Translations under genes and position numbers: made by a program
The notes under the pieces: model-generated
Seen by the model: only the letters and a program-made list of their open reading frames with translations
Databases searched by the model: none
What the model was told of the DNA's origin: nothing
NCBI GenBank assembly: GCA_947683425.1
Contig: CANTUQ010000070.1
Coordinates: forward strand, 9,813,501-9,877,500
Direction: 5' to 3'
Source of the DNA: Excoecaria cochinchinensis
Taxonomy: Eukaryota; Streptophyta; Magnoliopsida; Malpighiales; Euphorbiaceae
Length of the DNA stretch: 64,000 nt
In this document: positions 34,651-47,100 of the stretch, in pieces
How the letters are laid out: each line of letters starts with the position of its first letter
Position numbering within the stretch: position 1 is the stretch's first letter

Positions 34651-36729
34651 ATGCAATTCTCTACTCCTCTTCTCTTCTGGATCCATTTCTTTTCCTTCTT
34701 CGGCTTCAATTCTCTCTCGCTTCCCCTTCCCATTTTGCCTGCACATAATGTCACTTTCTATGGCGATGCTCACCTTAGACACAACGCTTTTAGTCTCACT
34801 CAAGAACACAACTGCTCACCGCCAACCACCACCGCCTCCTTCCCTTCCTCTTTTACCTCCACCGGCGTCGGAAGAGCTATCTATCTATACCCAATTCAGT
34901 TTCTTGATCCTGCATCAAACATGCCTGCATCTTTCTCTTGCCGATTCTCCTTCTCCATCATCCCATCTCCAGGGTGCCCCTTTGGTGATGGTTTAGCATT
35001 TTTGATCACCACTAATGCTGAATCTTTTAGTATCTCGAATGGTTATCTTGGGCTTCCCGGACCGGCCTTAAATCCCCAAGATTCTTTCATTGCAGTGGAA
35101 TTTGATACACATTCTGATCCTTCATTTTCTGATATTAATGATAATCATGTTGGGATTGATGTCAATTCAGTTGTTTCTTTTGCTTCTGTTGATGCTATGT
35201 CAAATGGGATTGATCTTAGAAGTGCTAAGCAGATTACTGCTTGGATTGAGTACACAGATGTTGCTAAATTGATTCGGGTATGGGCTAGTTATAGACAAAT
35301 TAAGCCTAAAATTCCTATTCTTGAGGCTCGGGTTGATCTTTCTGAGCATTTTAAGGAGTATATGAATGTTGGTTTCTCGGCCGGTAATGGCCAGGGTTCT
35401 GCTGTCCACATTGTTGATCATTGGCAATTCAGAACTTTCTGGTCTCCAACTTCTGTCAATCCTTTAGATGCCAGTGGGGAAGAGAATTGTTTTATGTGCT
35501 ATTTTAAGGATTCTGATGGTAGAGAAATCCCTGAAAGTTTTCAAGAAAAGAGAGCAAAGATTAGGGAGATGGCTTTGGGGCTTGGTGGATTAGCTGCGTT
35601 TCTAATTTCAATAGCTGCGATTGTTGTCATTATTATTTTCTTTATGGTAAATAAAAAGAAGGGTGGTAGCAGAATCTGTAAAGGGAATGAATCAATACCG
35701 AAAAGATTGTCAATTGCTGATATAAAGGCAGCTACTTTGGGGTTTCATAGAAGCCGAGTCATCGGTGAAGGAGCTTCATCTACAGTGTATAAAGGGTTCC
35801 TTCCATCTGCAGGAGCAGTAGCTATTAAGAGGTTTAATAAGGCACAGATTGACTGCTGCCGCAACCCTTTCATCACCGAGTTTGCTACAATTGTGGGCTG
35901 CTTAAGGCACAGAAATTTGGTTCAACTTCAAGGGTGGTGCTGTGAAGGAGCAGAATTGGTCCTAGTTTATGAGTTGTTGCCCAATGGTACCCTTGATAAA
36001 ACCCTTCATGACAATGCCAGCTCTGTGGTTTTCCTCTCATGGAAACAAAGGATAAATATAGTTCTTGGTGTTGCCTCAGCTCTTTCATATTTACATGAAG
36101 AATGTGAAAGACAGATAATCCACAGAGATGTCAAGAGCTGCAATATAATGCTTGATGAAGATTTGAATGCCAAACTTGGAGATTTCGGTTTAGCAGAAGT
36201 ATATGAACATAGTTGTTTAACAAGAGAAGCTACTATACCAGCTGGAACAATGGGGTATCTTGCTCCTGAGTATGTTTATTCTGGTATTCCATCTGTTAAA
36301 ACTGATGTTTACAGCTATGGTGTGGTGGTGCTAGAGGTAGCTGCCGGGAAAAGGCCCGTAGATGATGATGGTATGGTGCTTGTTGATTGGGTATGGAGCT
36401 TCTGGGAGCAAGGGGAACTGATTAACGCTGCTGATTCAAAGCTAAAAGGGAAGTTTAATGGAGTTGAAATGGAGAGAATGCTATTGGTGGGACTGTCTTG
36501 TGTGCACCCAAATCATGAAGAAAGGCCAACAATCAAGGAGGCAGTTAAGATTCTGAAAGGTGAAGCACCACTTCCTCTTCTGCCTACTAAGAAACCAAAA
36601 GTGGGTTTTCAGTATACCTTGCCTGAGGATTCTGAGGAACGAACAACAGCAACTCTTGATGGAGATAATGGTTCTAGTAATGATGATCTTTCCTGGTTGA
36701 CACCTAGGAGCCAATTCGGATGGGACTAA
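34651..36729 (+). CDS. L-type lectin receptor kinase, LecRK-S.6-like
   Basis: An intronless 692-residue receptor kinase. The signal peptide is at about residues 1-30. A legume-lectin domain at about 32-275 includes NVTFYGDAHLRHNAFSL, FSCRFSFSIIPSPGCPFGDG and FIAVEFDTHSD. The transmembrane segment is LGGLAAFLISIAAIVVIIIF. The kinase domain has GEGASSTVYKG, the VAIKR lysine (codon at 35827), HRDVKSCN (36121), DFG (36181) and GTMGYLAPE. All catalytic residues are present, so it should be an active Ser/Thr kinase at the plasma membrane. Sequence style and its neighbour MFL1 match Arabidopsis LecRK-S.6 (AT5G42120) as I remember it. An in-frame Met 32 codons upstream (34555) is less likely because the signal peptide would be buried. 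A long C/T-rich leader precedes the start. Confidence 0.92.
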   Translation: MQFSTPLLFWIHFFSFFGFNSLSLPLPILPAHNVTFYGDAHLRHNAFSLTQEHNCSPPTTTASFPSSFTSTGVGRAIYLYPIQFLDPASNMPASFSCRFSFSIIPSPGCPFGDGLAFLITTNAESFSISNGYLGLPGPALNPQDSFIAVEFDTHSDPSFSDINDNHVGIDVNSVVSFASVDAMSNGIDLRSAKQITAWIEYTDVAKLIRVWASYRQIKPKIPILEARVDLSEHFKEYMNVGFSAGNGQGSAVHIVDHWQFRTFWSPTSVNPLDASGEENCFMCYFKDSDGREIPESFQEKRAKIREMALGLGGLAAFLISIAAIVVIIIFFMVNKKKGGSRICKGNESIPKRLSIADIKAATLGFHRSRVIGEGASSTVYKGFLPSAGAVAIKRFNKAQIDCCRNPFITEFATIVGCLRHRNLVQLQGWCCEGAELVLVYELLPNGTLDKTLHDNASSVVFLSWKQRINIVLGVASALSYLHEECERQIIHRDVKSCNIMLDEDLNAKLGDFGLAEVYEHSCLTREATIPAGTMGYLAPEYVYSGIPSVKTDVYSYGVVVLEVAAGKRPVDDDGMVLVDWVWSFWEQGELINAADSKLKGKFNGVEMERMLLVGLSCVHPNHEERPTIKEAVKILKGEAPLPLLPTKKPKVGFQYTLPEDSEERTTATLDGDNGSSNDDLSWLTPRSQFGWD

Positions 36730-38920
36730 CTCAGAAATTTAGTGACTGAAATTGACTACAGTATGATTTTTCTGAAAAAAAAAGAGAAAAGAATGTATTG
36801 ATTAGTTGAGCATCATTACGTATAAAGAATGTATTGACTTGAAATAGAATATGTCTAAATTGTTAGTGCTTAATTACTATATATAATCTCGCATGGATGG
36901 ATTGATTGTTTTAGAACTCTTGAGAGGCAACCTTCAGGAAAACAGTTTAATATTATATGATACTGTTGATACTTCATTTTTGTACATGGCATCTGCAGGT
37001 TCATGGTAATATAGCTGCAGAACAAATGCAACCATATTTATTATTTTGATGCAAATGTACTCCTTTTATTGCTTCATAATCAATAAATTGTGGCAGTATA
37101 ACAAATCAGAGTATTTAATTTAAATACTGTAATTTGAAGTTACAATTTATAAATTTGAAGTGACCTCCTGGTTTTCCAACTTTTGGAATTTGCTTTGATT
37201 CAATTGTTCAAATTATGATTTAGAGAGTGTTGTACCAGTTATTAATATGTGTGTGGTGTTTTAGGACTTGGGACATTGAGGTGGGTATATATCTATTAAA
37301 ATGCAGGCATGACGTGTGTAAAACACCTGAGCTAGGTGCCATCCACAGATTATTTGGTTGTCAATAATTGGTACTTCTTCTCGCCGTCTGATTTTGTGAT
37401 AATAAATGAACAGGGAAAAAAGATTATGTCAGGGTTGTTGCAAATCCACCGTTATGGAAGAAGAATAGCGAGCATGTTTTGTCAAAATGCTGACATAGAA
37501 AGCAAGGGATATATTAGCAACCAACGAGGGAACATCACATGTTAGGGTCCCATTAGTATTACTAATTAAGTATTCTTTTGTTCTTCATCTAGACTCAAGG
37601 TTGGGTTGTCTGCCCTGATACAGGAATTCACCACTTAACTGTGTTGGGCTGTTATTTGTGACCTAATTTATATGAAAAATTGTTTGATTTCATCTTGCTT
37701 AATTGAACAACTATTTGCTTTATGTGTAAATTATTTTCTACTTTTATCTAATAAACTTTTGATTTTAGCATTAGAAATTCACGAAATTGGGCCATAAAAG
37801 ATGACCCACATTTTGCTTGATTATATCCAGCTCAATTTATGATCAACTCATGTGAGAATTGTTCCATTTTAACGAGCTTAGCAGTTGTGGTTGATATGCA
37901 TGGTCGATGATAACTGATATGGCAGTCATTATTGATTCATAATTAATTGAAAATTACATCAAATTATTGAATTAATGAAATGGCTATTAAGACTATTTAA
38001 TTGCATTATTGGTATATGATTTTTTGGTATTCGTCCGACTTCTTTTAAGTCTACGAGACTTTCTAATAAAAAATGAAACATTAATTGTTACATCAAATTA
38101 CATCAACTTTGAATGGTGATTTTAATAATAAATCTAGATAAATATATTCCTATTATAAGCATCTCAATCCCACCCTACATAGACCTTCTTTTCACAATCT
38201 ATTTTCTATTAAAGCTTTCTGAATTAATGGAAAACTTAAGTAACCTTAAGTACCTCTAATCTTTTAAGTTAAATACTGTAATTTAAATTTGTTATTCAGT
38301 TCTCAATTTACTAGCTTTATGCCAAAACAAAAAGAAAATTCCTAAATAGCCATAATAAAAATGGGTTAAATTTCAATTTCCAACAATTCTAATGTAAATA
38401 AATCGAGTTTTTTTTTTTTTTTTAAAAAATATAATTACAATTTTGCGAAATGGAATGAGTAAGATTCGAATTAATTGAAAAAAGAGTTAAACACTGAACT
38501 TTGAATAACATGTTAATCACCTGTTAAATTGCTGGAAATACAGTTCTATGGTTTTCCTGATTGCAAAGAACAATGTCATTGCCAAATGGCCATTATATTT
38601 TCAATTAAGTGGGTCCAACCAACTTTTTCAGCCGTGACGTGGCACTTGTATTGGAGGAAAAACCAGCTGAAGGTGGTTCGTACTGAATTTTCCTCTTTGG
38701 ATATTGGATTAATGTCCAAATGAGATGCTTGAATTCTATTGCTTGATTAATGTTATTGGAATAATTTATGGGATCCAAACTAAACAGCAAATCGTACTAT
38801 AAAAGGAAATAAAAAAAATAATATATCATAGTTTATAATCATGTAAATAGGTAGCAGCATTATATTCCATAATGCAGAAGTAGCTTTCTAATTATATATA
38901 TATATATAATATCTTTGACA
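36730..38920. other. Downstream of LecRK, no supported gene
   Basis: 3' UTR-like and AT-rich intergenic sequence. ORFs at 37336 and 38529 have no recognisable features. Confidence 0.4.
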
Positions 38921-38929
38921 CAACAGCTT

Positions 38930-39129
38930 CGATCCTGGAGAACCATGGCAAGATTTTTCCGTCAGAAATTCCATGTACCTTGACTAGCAAAACAATTGAA
39001 AGAGCCGTCAGTGAAGGCCTTGCTGAACAGGAAACTTGTGGAATTATTGATGATTTTATCAGGCGTGAAGTTGGTGCAACAGAAAGATCTTCCGCAGATA
39101 TAGATCTTGAAAACTGTCTTATTCTTTAA
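38930..39129 (+). pseudogene. Exon-like fragment, unknown family
   Basis: After an acceptor-like acaacag (ending about 38926), one frame stays open for about 65 codons to TAA at 39127-39129. It reads SILENHGKIFPSEIPC, SKTIERAVSEGLAEQETCG and IDDFIRREVGATERSSADID. It has no Met start and looks like the last exon of a gene whose other exons I cannot find. I do not recognise the family. Proximity to the coiled-coil remnant at 39609-40446 suggests both may derive from one gene or tandem copies. Confidence 0.4.
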
Positions 39130-39608
39130 GTAGTAAAACAAAAAAAGAGAAAATGACAAGTCAACTTTGAAAATTTTTGAAGGTCAATATTGAAATGCTT
39201 TTGAAAGTCAATATTAATGGCCAACAAATGATTTTTGGAGGATTTTGAACATTAATATTGACGGTCATAGATTGGCCATTAGTTGGATTCATCTCACCGC
39301 TATTAATTGATGGTGTCTCCTGTGTATATAAGACAGAAGTTTGGTCTTCTTTTAATGTAAAGCGAAAACTCCCAAAAAATTTAGAAATCTTAAAAGTTGT
39401 GAGTGAAAAAATAGAGTTAGTATTTTTCTATTTTAAGAGTAAAATTAATTATTTTTTCTTTAAAATAGAGGAGTTTATATTATTGTAAATCTTATTTTTT
39501 TCATAGTAAAATTCTTTTATTTTTGTCCGTATTTTGTTATTTAATTATTATTTTATAAAGTTCAATTTAGTTGTGGTTTTGATTTTGACCGTGTCTATTT
39601 CTACGACA

Positions 39609-40446
39609 CAAACCCAAGCAAGGAATGAACTGATAGCACACGTGAGCATGATCCAGCTGCAGAAGGGACTAGAGCTTTCTGTAGTAGTTGCATGGGAGAA
39701 ACCTTGGATTATGGCAAGTGTGGTGCCTCAGCCCTCCCAGTTGCAGCTTTGTCCAGTCATCTACAAGAAATTCAAGCGTGCAATGAGGAACCAGGTGAGC
39801 ATAGCCCCTCGAGAGGAAGCAGTGAGAACATTGGCACGACAGTACTTAACATGGCAAACACTTTTGACGTTCCAGCATTCACCAGTGAAATCAACTCAAA
39901 AGAGGCTTGTAATGAAGAGGTGGATCCTTATTTTGTTAAACCAATGTATGCTCCGATACATCGTGCCATATTGGAGAAGCATGCATTGCTCGAGATTGTC
40001 CAATCAAATGCCCCAAAATGAGTACTTTTGCATTACAGAGGATTTGTGAAGTTGTTCAGGAATTTGAAGCTATGCAGTTTGTAAGTCTTCATAGAAGTCA
40101 TCTTCAGCCACTAGTGTCTACAATTACTGATGCTGAGCTCGTGAAGATAGATGTGAAGTGGCTTCACAACCAATATCAGGAACTTATGGAAGCGGTTGAT
40201 CACATAAAGAAGTACATGAACCTGAAAATTAGCAGAAAAGAGATGGATAGAACTGCAGAATCTAAGAAAAGGGCAATTTCATTAAAGAAAACTGAGATGT
40301 TGAAGATGCAAACCGAGACGCAGATACTGGCGAGTGAAGTTGCAGAAACAGCAGAAAGGAGTAAAGGTCTAAGTGATGCCATTAGAGATGTTAATTCTAA
40401 ATGTAAGCACTTCTGTCAAAATTCATTGATGGGTGGATTGCTTTAA
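39609..40446 (+). pseudogene. Coiled-coil protein gene, frameshifted
   Basis: Two overlapping frames join in mid-domain. The first (Met at 39692; open from about 39629) runs to TGA at 40019-40021 and ends IHRAILEKHALLEIVQSNAPK. The second opens at the overlapping ATG at 40018 and continues MSTFALQRICEVVQEFEAMQ, ITDAELVKIDVKWLHNQ and a long Lys/Glu-rich coiled coil, ending at 40446. The join falls in a ccccaaaa run, consistent with a one-base indel. The combined layout (PIH.AILEKH..., helical block, then coiled coil) resembles a C-terminal module in uncharacterised plant coiled-coil proteins, but I cannot name it with confidence. It could be a recent pseudogene or a sequencing error. Confidence 0.5.
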
Positions 40447-41179
40447 AACTCTTGATATACCAGATTTAGGATATTACAAACAGGACTAATTTCACTAGTT
40501 TATGTTAAATGAGCAGAACAAATTAATGCAATTACCTACTATATTGTTACTCTCAGTAGCAGTTTGGTTGTATTATTATCATTTTTGGTATTTTTTTTTG
40601 TTTTATTATTATATTTACTAGACGTTGGGCCGTACAAAAAAAATACCAAAGGAAAAAAAAGAATCCTGCCTTGAGAAGACGTCCACGTCAGCATTTAGGC
40701 TGTGTTTAGAGCTCAAATTTAAAAACATTTTGGTTGGTGAAGAAGAAACAAAATTGAATGTATTCGTAATTTTGAAGAATACATAAATTAAGGAATAATT
40801 TCAAAAGAAAATAATTTTCATGAACAAAAGAGATAAAATTACAATATTGGGAACAGTACAGCTTTTTCTACCTCTTCTTTTAACCTACTTTCCTTTCCTT
40901 TATTGGAGCCTGGATCATATTCTACCTCTTCAATTCCTTCTTCTATTTTCCTCCACAATTCAATACATAATCTTTTCTACCCAGAGAAAAAAAAAAAAAA
41001 AATTGAAACTTGTAAGCGAAAAGAATGTGTGATTTTTCTGGGAAAAGCTTTTGGGGTTCTGTGAACTGAACGCAGTGAGGCGTCATTTAAATGAGTTCAG
41101 TTTGCTTCGTTTGGTTCTGATATCTCTCTCTTCACAACATTTGTGGGATTTTTATTAAGCCCTTTACTTCTCTTTCGCT

Positions 41180-44100
41180 ATGGTGAGTTCGCATTTCCCC
41201 CTTTTTCTTGATTTTTTTTTCATTCATCATTTTTTTTCCTTTGTCTGTATTGTCATTTGTTAATATGCTTATTAGGTTAAATTTTGGTTATTTTTGAATT
41301 TTGATAAACGGGTGTCGAGTATTTTATATGATTTTAGTTCATTTAGTATCAAAATAATATCTTTTCCCAGAATCAAATTTGGAGAAAAGTATATTGAATA
41401 AATTCTGCATCGTAAATTTTATGGTGTAACTTTAGACCATACGTGTACCTTTCGAAGTTTGAAATTCTGGGAATTTAGTTTGCTGTCTCTGTTGATTGGT
41501 AGGATATCAAAATTTAGGGCATGCAAGCTGTGGAAAATTTCTGAAATCGACACACATGTCAAGTTTGCGGAATGTGGTACTTGTATTATTAATTTAATCT
41601 TAAAGAGTTTTGTATTTTGTGTAGCTGACAATGGTGATACTGGCTATATCTTCCACTGGATTAGCTTAAGGCTACTTGTTCTTCCTACAATATTATTTTT
41701 CTTTTTGGAATTTGGACTATAATCACTTGCTGAGCAATGACTGCTAGGAATAGAGATTTGTCAAACTTGATATTGTTGTGTGTTGCTTAATAATTCAAAA
41801 CAAGCTGGGTGAGTTGACTACGACTTTAGATCAATATCTAATCTATTTTTTGATATAAATGTTTCTGCTACTTTTTGGTAGAAACATCTTGTAGTGTAGT
41901 TCCTCCTAGGCTGTTCACCAAAGGACCAATTATTGCTGTTTGCAGACTCCATTTGATCCTGCACTTGCATGTTGTTTGTTTAAACTTCTATGAAGTTTCT
42001 CATTTTTCATGTCACGAACAGGTGCTACGCTTGTGGGTTTGTACTCTAATTTAAATTCATCACAGATTCTTTTCATATTTCTGTGAAGTCTCTTCTTCTC
42101 ACCTGAGCAGTCAAGTAATGACAAAGCATGGAATTGAATGGGACTGATTGCTTTAATGGTGGGTAATCAGCAAGTATTGGTGGTAGGACAAGTATTATGA
42201 TTTGCATGAACATTAAGTGATATGATACATTTGTGTACTTTATAATTTGTTAATTTAGCAGTTGATTAATTTTCTTGCGAGGAAGTGATTTGGGTTGTCT
42301 CATGTGTTTAGTTGCCCAGTGCTGGAGGAACATTAACTATTTAGGATGTTTAATATTCCAATATTTGTACTAACATGCTGAAGTAACATAATTGGTGCTG
42401 TAGGTGACTATTTGTCAAACTTGTGGTGACAGAGGCTTCACCGTGGCTTTGATATTTTGTGATGAATGTCAAATTTATGCTGTGCATCGGTAAGTAGTAG
42501 TGTTGTTTATTTTAGATATTCAGTAGGTCTAACATTGGCATTATTAGGTGTTACAGAATATGAATGTTACAGAATAGGAAATGTATTGTATATTCCTAAT
42601 TAGGCAGGCTTATTGATTTAGTTTTCATAGATGTTAGAACTATACTTGTATATATATTTTTGTAATTCTTGAGAAATATAAACAAAAAATCTTTTTCAAT
42701 TCTTGTTTTGTTACATGATATCAGGGGCTTAGGCTTTTTTGTTTGGAAATTTTCGGGGTTTCTCGTTTTGTTTTTCGGCTGAGTTTGTGCTGCTTTTTGG
42801 GTCATCGGTTTTGGTGACCGGTTTGTCTCACCGCCAACGTCGAAAGGTGCACAGGAGTGTTTCCGGCATCTCCACCAAATTCAGTGACCAAATTGTCTGT
42901 GAGTAAGTCACACGCGCCATCGTGGTTTTCCATCACCTCCTCACGCTCCGATGAGTGGGAGTGCATTTCTTGTTCGATGGTCCTCCAATTTCGTCTCCGA
43001 CGTCGCTTGGCTGTTTCCGGCATTGTTACAGTGTCTATCATTGGACTTGGCTTTTATTCTCTTTATTTTGGGTACTATTTTGGAACCTTGTCTTAGCTGT
43101 TGGACTGCTGGAATTTTGGGGTTCCTTTGAGGTGTTGTTACCGGTGGATCTAGGTTAATATTTCTTGCATCCTGTTTTGATTTTTTGGTGGGTTTTATTT
43201 TGTGGTTGAAGTTTTATTAGTAGTGTTGGAACTTTTTTAACTATGGCGGATGAGAGTAAATTTGTTATCGAAATTATTTCAGTACTTACTAAAATCGCTG
43301 AGCATAAATTACATGGATCTAATTTTTTTGAGTGGAGTAGAAAAATAAGGTTTTATTTAGAGTGGGGTAGAAAAATAAGGTTTTGTTTAAGAAATGTTGA
43401 AAATGATGACCATTTAATTGAAGAACCTTCCAATGATAAAACTTGGCTTAGGGATGATGCTCGGTTGTTAAAAATAACGAATTCTATTAAAAATAATGTG
43501 GTGGTCTAGTAAATCACTGTGAGTATGTTAAGAAGCTAATGGATTATGTAGCATTCTTATATTCTGAAAAAGGCAATGTTACTTGCATCTATGATGTTTG
43601 TGTGGCCTTTTATCGTGCTTAAAAGAATGAGATCAAGTCGCGCACAACTCATTTTATGGAGTTGAACAAGACATATGTAGAATTAAATGTTCTTTTGTCT
43701 CTTAGCATAGACATTAAAAGGCTGCAAACTCAAAGAGAACAAATAGCTATCATGAGTTTTTTGGCTAGTGTTCCTTCAGAATTTAAGACTGCTAAATCTC
43801 ATATTCTCTCTAGTCCTGACCTCACCACTCTTCAGGATGTATTTAGCAGATTCTTACGTACTGAGAAGAATACGCAAACTGCTCACCAATCTAGTGTTCT
43901 AATTGTTAAAGGAGGGGGAAATGATTTTGGGAAGAAGAATAATAAAGGAGGAAATGTTACTAGAAACGATGACGCCAGTAATATTGTCTGTTATTACTGC
44001 AAGGAACCTAGACACACGAATCACTATCTCAGCTGATGAATATGCTCGGTTTCAAGATCTTATGAAAGAATCTATTCCAATTACAACTATTGCTGATCCG

Positions 44101-47100
44101 GATAAAACATGTCTTGTTTCCTCCTCAAATAAATAAGTGCTACGAATCATATGATAGGTAATCCTCAAACATTCTCTACCTTTCAGTCTCATAAAGTATT
44201 TTCTCCTGTAACAATAGTTGATGGATCAACTTATAATGTTGAGAGCTCTGGGGTTGTTAAATCCATTTCTTCTATCAATTTATCTTCAGTGCTAAGTTTA
44301 CCTAATTTTGCTTTCAATTTGATTTCTGTAAGCAAACTCATCAAAGATCTAAATTATTGTATCTCATTTTTTCCCGATCAATGTATTTTTTAAGATCTTA
44401 TGATGAAGCAGATTATTAGTAAAGGACATGTATCTGATGATCTGTACATCGCTTTGTTGCTTGTTCCAGTGTCACTTCTACTTTTGAAGCTCATTGCCTA
44501 TTGGAACATCCTTCTTTGCTTACTTTGAAGAAACTATGTTTGTAGTTTCATAATGTATTGTCATTGGATTATGTGTTTTATCATTTTACAAAACATTACC
44601 GTAGCTCGTTAGATTCTAGAGTTAATAAACGAGCTGAGATTGTTTTTGAATTAGCCCATTCGGATGTTTGGAGTCTGTGTCCTATTGTGTCCAAAATAGT
44701 GTAAAGATATTTTGTTACTTTTGTGGATGATTTTTCTAGAATGACTTGGATTTATTTTATGAAAAATTGTCCTGAGGTGTTTTCTCATTCTTCTGCTTTT
44801 TAGGCTGAAATTAAAACTCAATTCAATGCTTCCGTGCATATATTAAAGAGCGATAATGCTAAAAAATACATGTCATAATCTTTTCGAACTTACATGCCTT
44901 AGCATGACATTCTCCATCAATCGCCATGTGTTGATATACTTACGCAAAATGGCATGGCTGAAAGAAAGAATAGACATTTACTTGAAATTGCATGGACTTT
45001 ATTATTTCAAATGAAAGTTCCTAAATAATTCTAAGCTGATGTTGTTATCAGAGCATATTTTCTCATTAATCGGGTGCCATCTTTGGTACTTAATGGTGAT
45101 AGCCCACATCATGTGCTTTTTCCTACAAAGCCACTGTTTTCATTGGAGCCATGAGTAGCTGGCAATACTTGTTATGTTCGTGATGTTCGGTCCCAAGTTA
45201 CAAAATTGGATCCTAAAGCCTTGAAATGTGTATTTTTGGGATATTTTTGCCTTCAAAAGGGGGTATCGTTGTTACTCTCAAGATCTCAATATGTATCTAG
45301 TCTCAACTGATATATAGTCTTTTTAGAAAAAATGTCATTTTTTATGTGGTGTCTACTCCTATGGGTTAGGAGGAAGATGAATGGCTTATATATAAATCTG
45401 TATCAAGTTTTGAACAGTTAGCGGACAGTTCTAATGAGAAATATGGTAATGGTGATTCTCCTTGTATTCAGACTTCTATTCCAGATAAGCCACCAATTGT
45501 TCGGGTTTATTCAAGAAGACTAGTCCCTAATAATACATGTCCAATGCTAGAGTCTCTTTCGTCATCGGATCCATCATCAAGTGATCTTGATCTTCTCATC
45601 AGCCTTCGTAAAGGTAAATGTCACTGTCGATCTACTTATTCCATTGCCAATTTTGTTTCATATGATCACTTATCTCCTCCATCTAGTGCTTTAATTGCTT
45701 CTCTAGACTCTATTTTCATACCTAAAACAGTTAAAGAAATTTTATTTTATCCTAGCTGGTATAATGTAATGATAGAGGAGATAATGGCTCTAGATGATTA
45801 TCACACTTGGGAGTTAGTAGACTTACCACAAGGCAAGAAGGTTGTTGGATATCGATGGGTCAAAGTTAATCCTGATGCCTCTGTGGCTAGACTTAAGTCC
45901 AGGCTTGTGTCCAAAGGATATGTCCAGACTTATGGATTAGATTATTCTGATACTTTTTCTCATGTGGTTAAGTTGACTTTTGTTCATCTCTCATAACTAT
46001 TGTTGCTTCTCAGCATTGGCTATTACACCAGATGGATATCAAGAGTGCTTTTCTCAATGGAGATCTTCAAGAAGAAGTCTATATGGAGCAACCAGCTGGT
46101 TTTGTTGTTCAGGGGGAGTATGGGAATGTCTGCCATCTGAAGAAAACTTTTTATGGACAAAAGCAAAGTTCTCGTGCTTGGTTTGGCATATTTAGAGAGG
46201 TGGTTCAAGAGTTTGGGTTAAAGAAGAGTCAATGTGATAATTCAGTTTTCTATAGACAATCACAAGCAGGCTTATTCTTGTTGTTTATGTTGATGATATT
46301 GCGATTACAGGAAATGTTTATGTTGATGGTATTGTGATTACAGGAAGTAATTCTGCATGTATCTCTTTTCTTAAATCTTTTATGCATAATAGATTTCATT
46401 CTCAAGACTTGAGCATGTTGAAATATTTATTGTGAGTGGAGGTTTCAAGAAACAAGAAGGGAATTCTTCTATCTCAGAGAAAGTATGTTCTTGATTTACT
46501 TGCAGAAATAGAAAAATTAGGAGCCAAGCCGTGTAGTACTCCTATGGTTCCTAATGTGTATCTTACGAAAAATGATGACGGTCATTTGGATGATCCAGAG
46601 AGATACAGGATGTTAGGTGAAAAGGTTAATTATCTTACAGTAACTTGTCCAGATATTGTATTTGTAATAAGTGTGATTAGTCAATTTATGACTGCTCCTA
46701 TAGTGAAACATTGGGAAGTTTTAGAGTAGATCTTATGTTATTTGAAAGGTGCACCTGATTAGGTATATTATACAGTGATTATGAGCATTCTAACATTAAG
46801 TGCTTTGCTGATGCTGATTGGGCAGGTTCTAAAAGTGATAGGAGATTAACTACTGGTTATTGTGTTTTTGTTGGAGAAAATTTAGTGTTTTGGAGAAACA
46901 AGAAGCAGACTGTAGTATACAAATTCAGTGCAGAATCTGAATATATGGCCATGTCACAATCTGCTTTTGAGATTTTATGGATTTATCATTTATTAGCCGA
47001 GATTGGTTTTAATCTTTCTTCACTAACAAAACTATGTTGTGATAATCAGGTTGCTCTCCATATCGCTTATAATTCAATGTATCGTGAACGAATTAAACAT

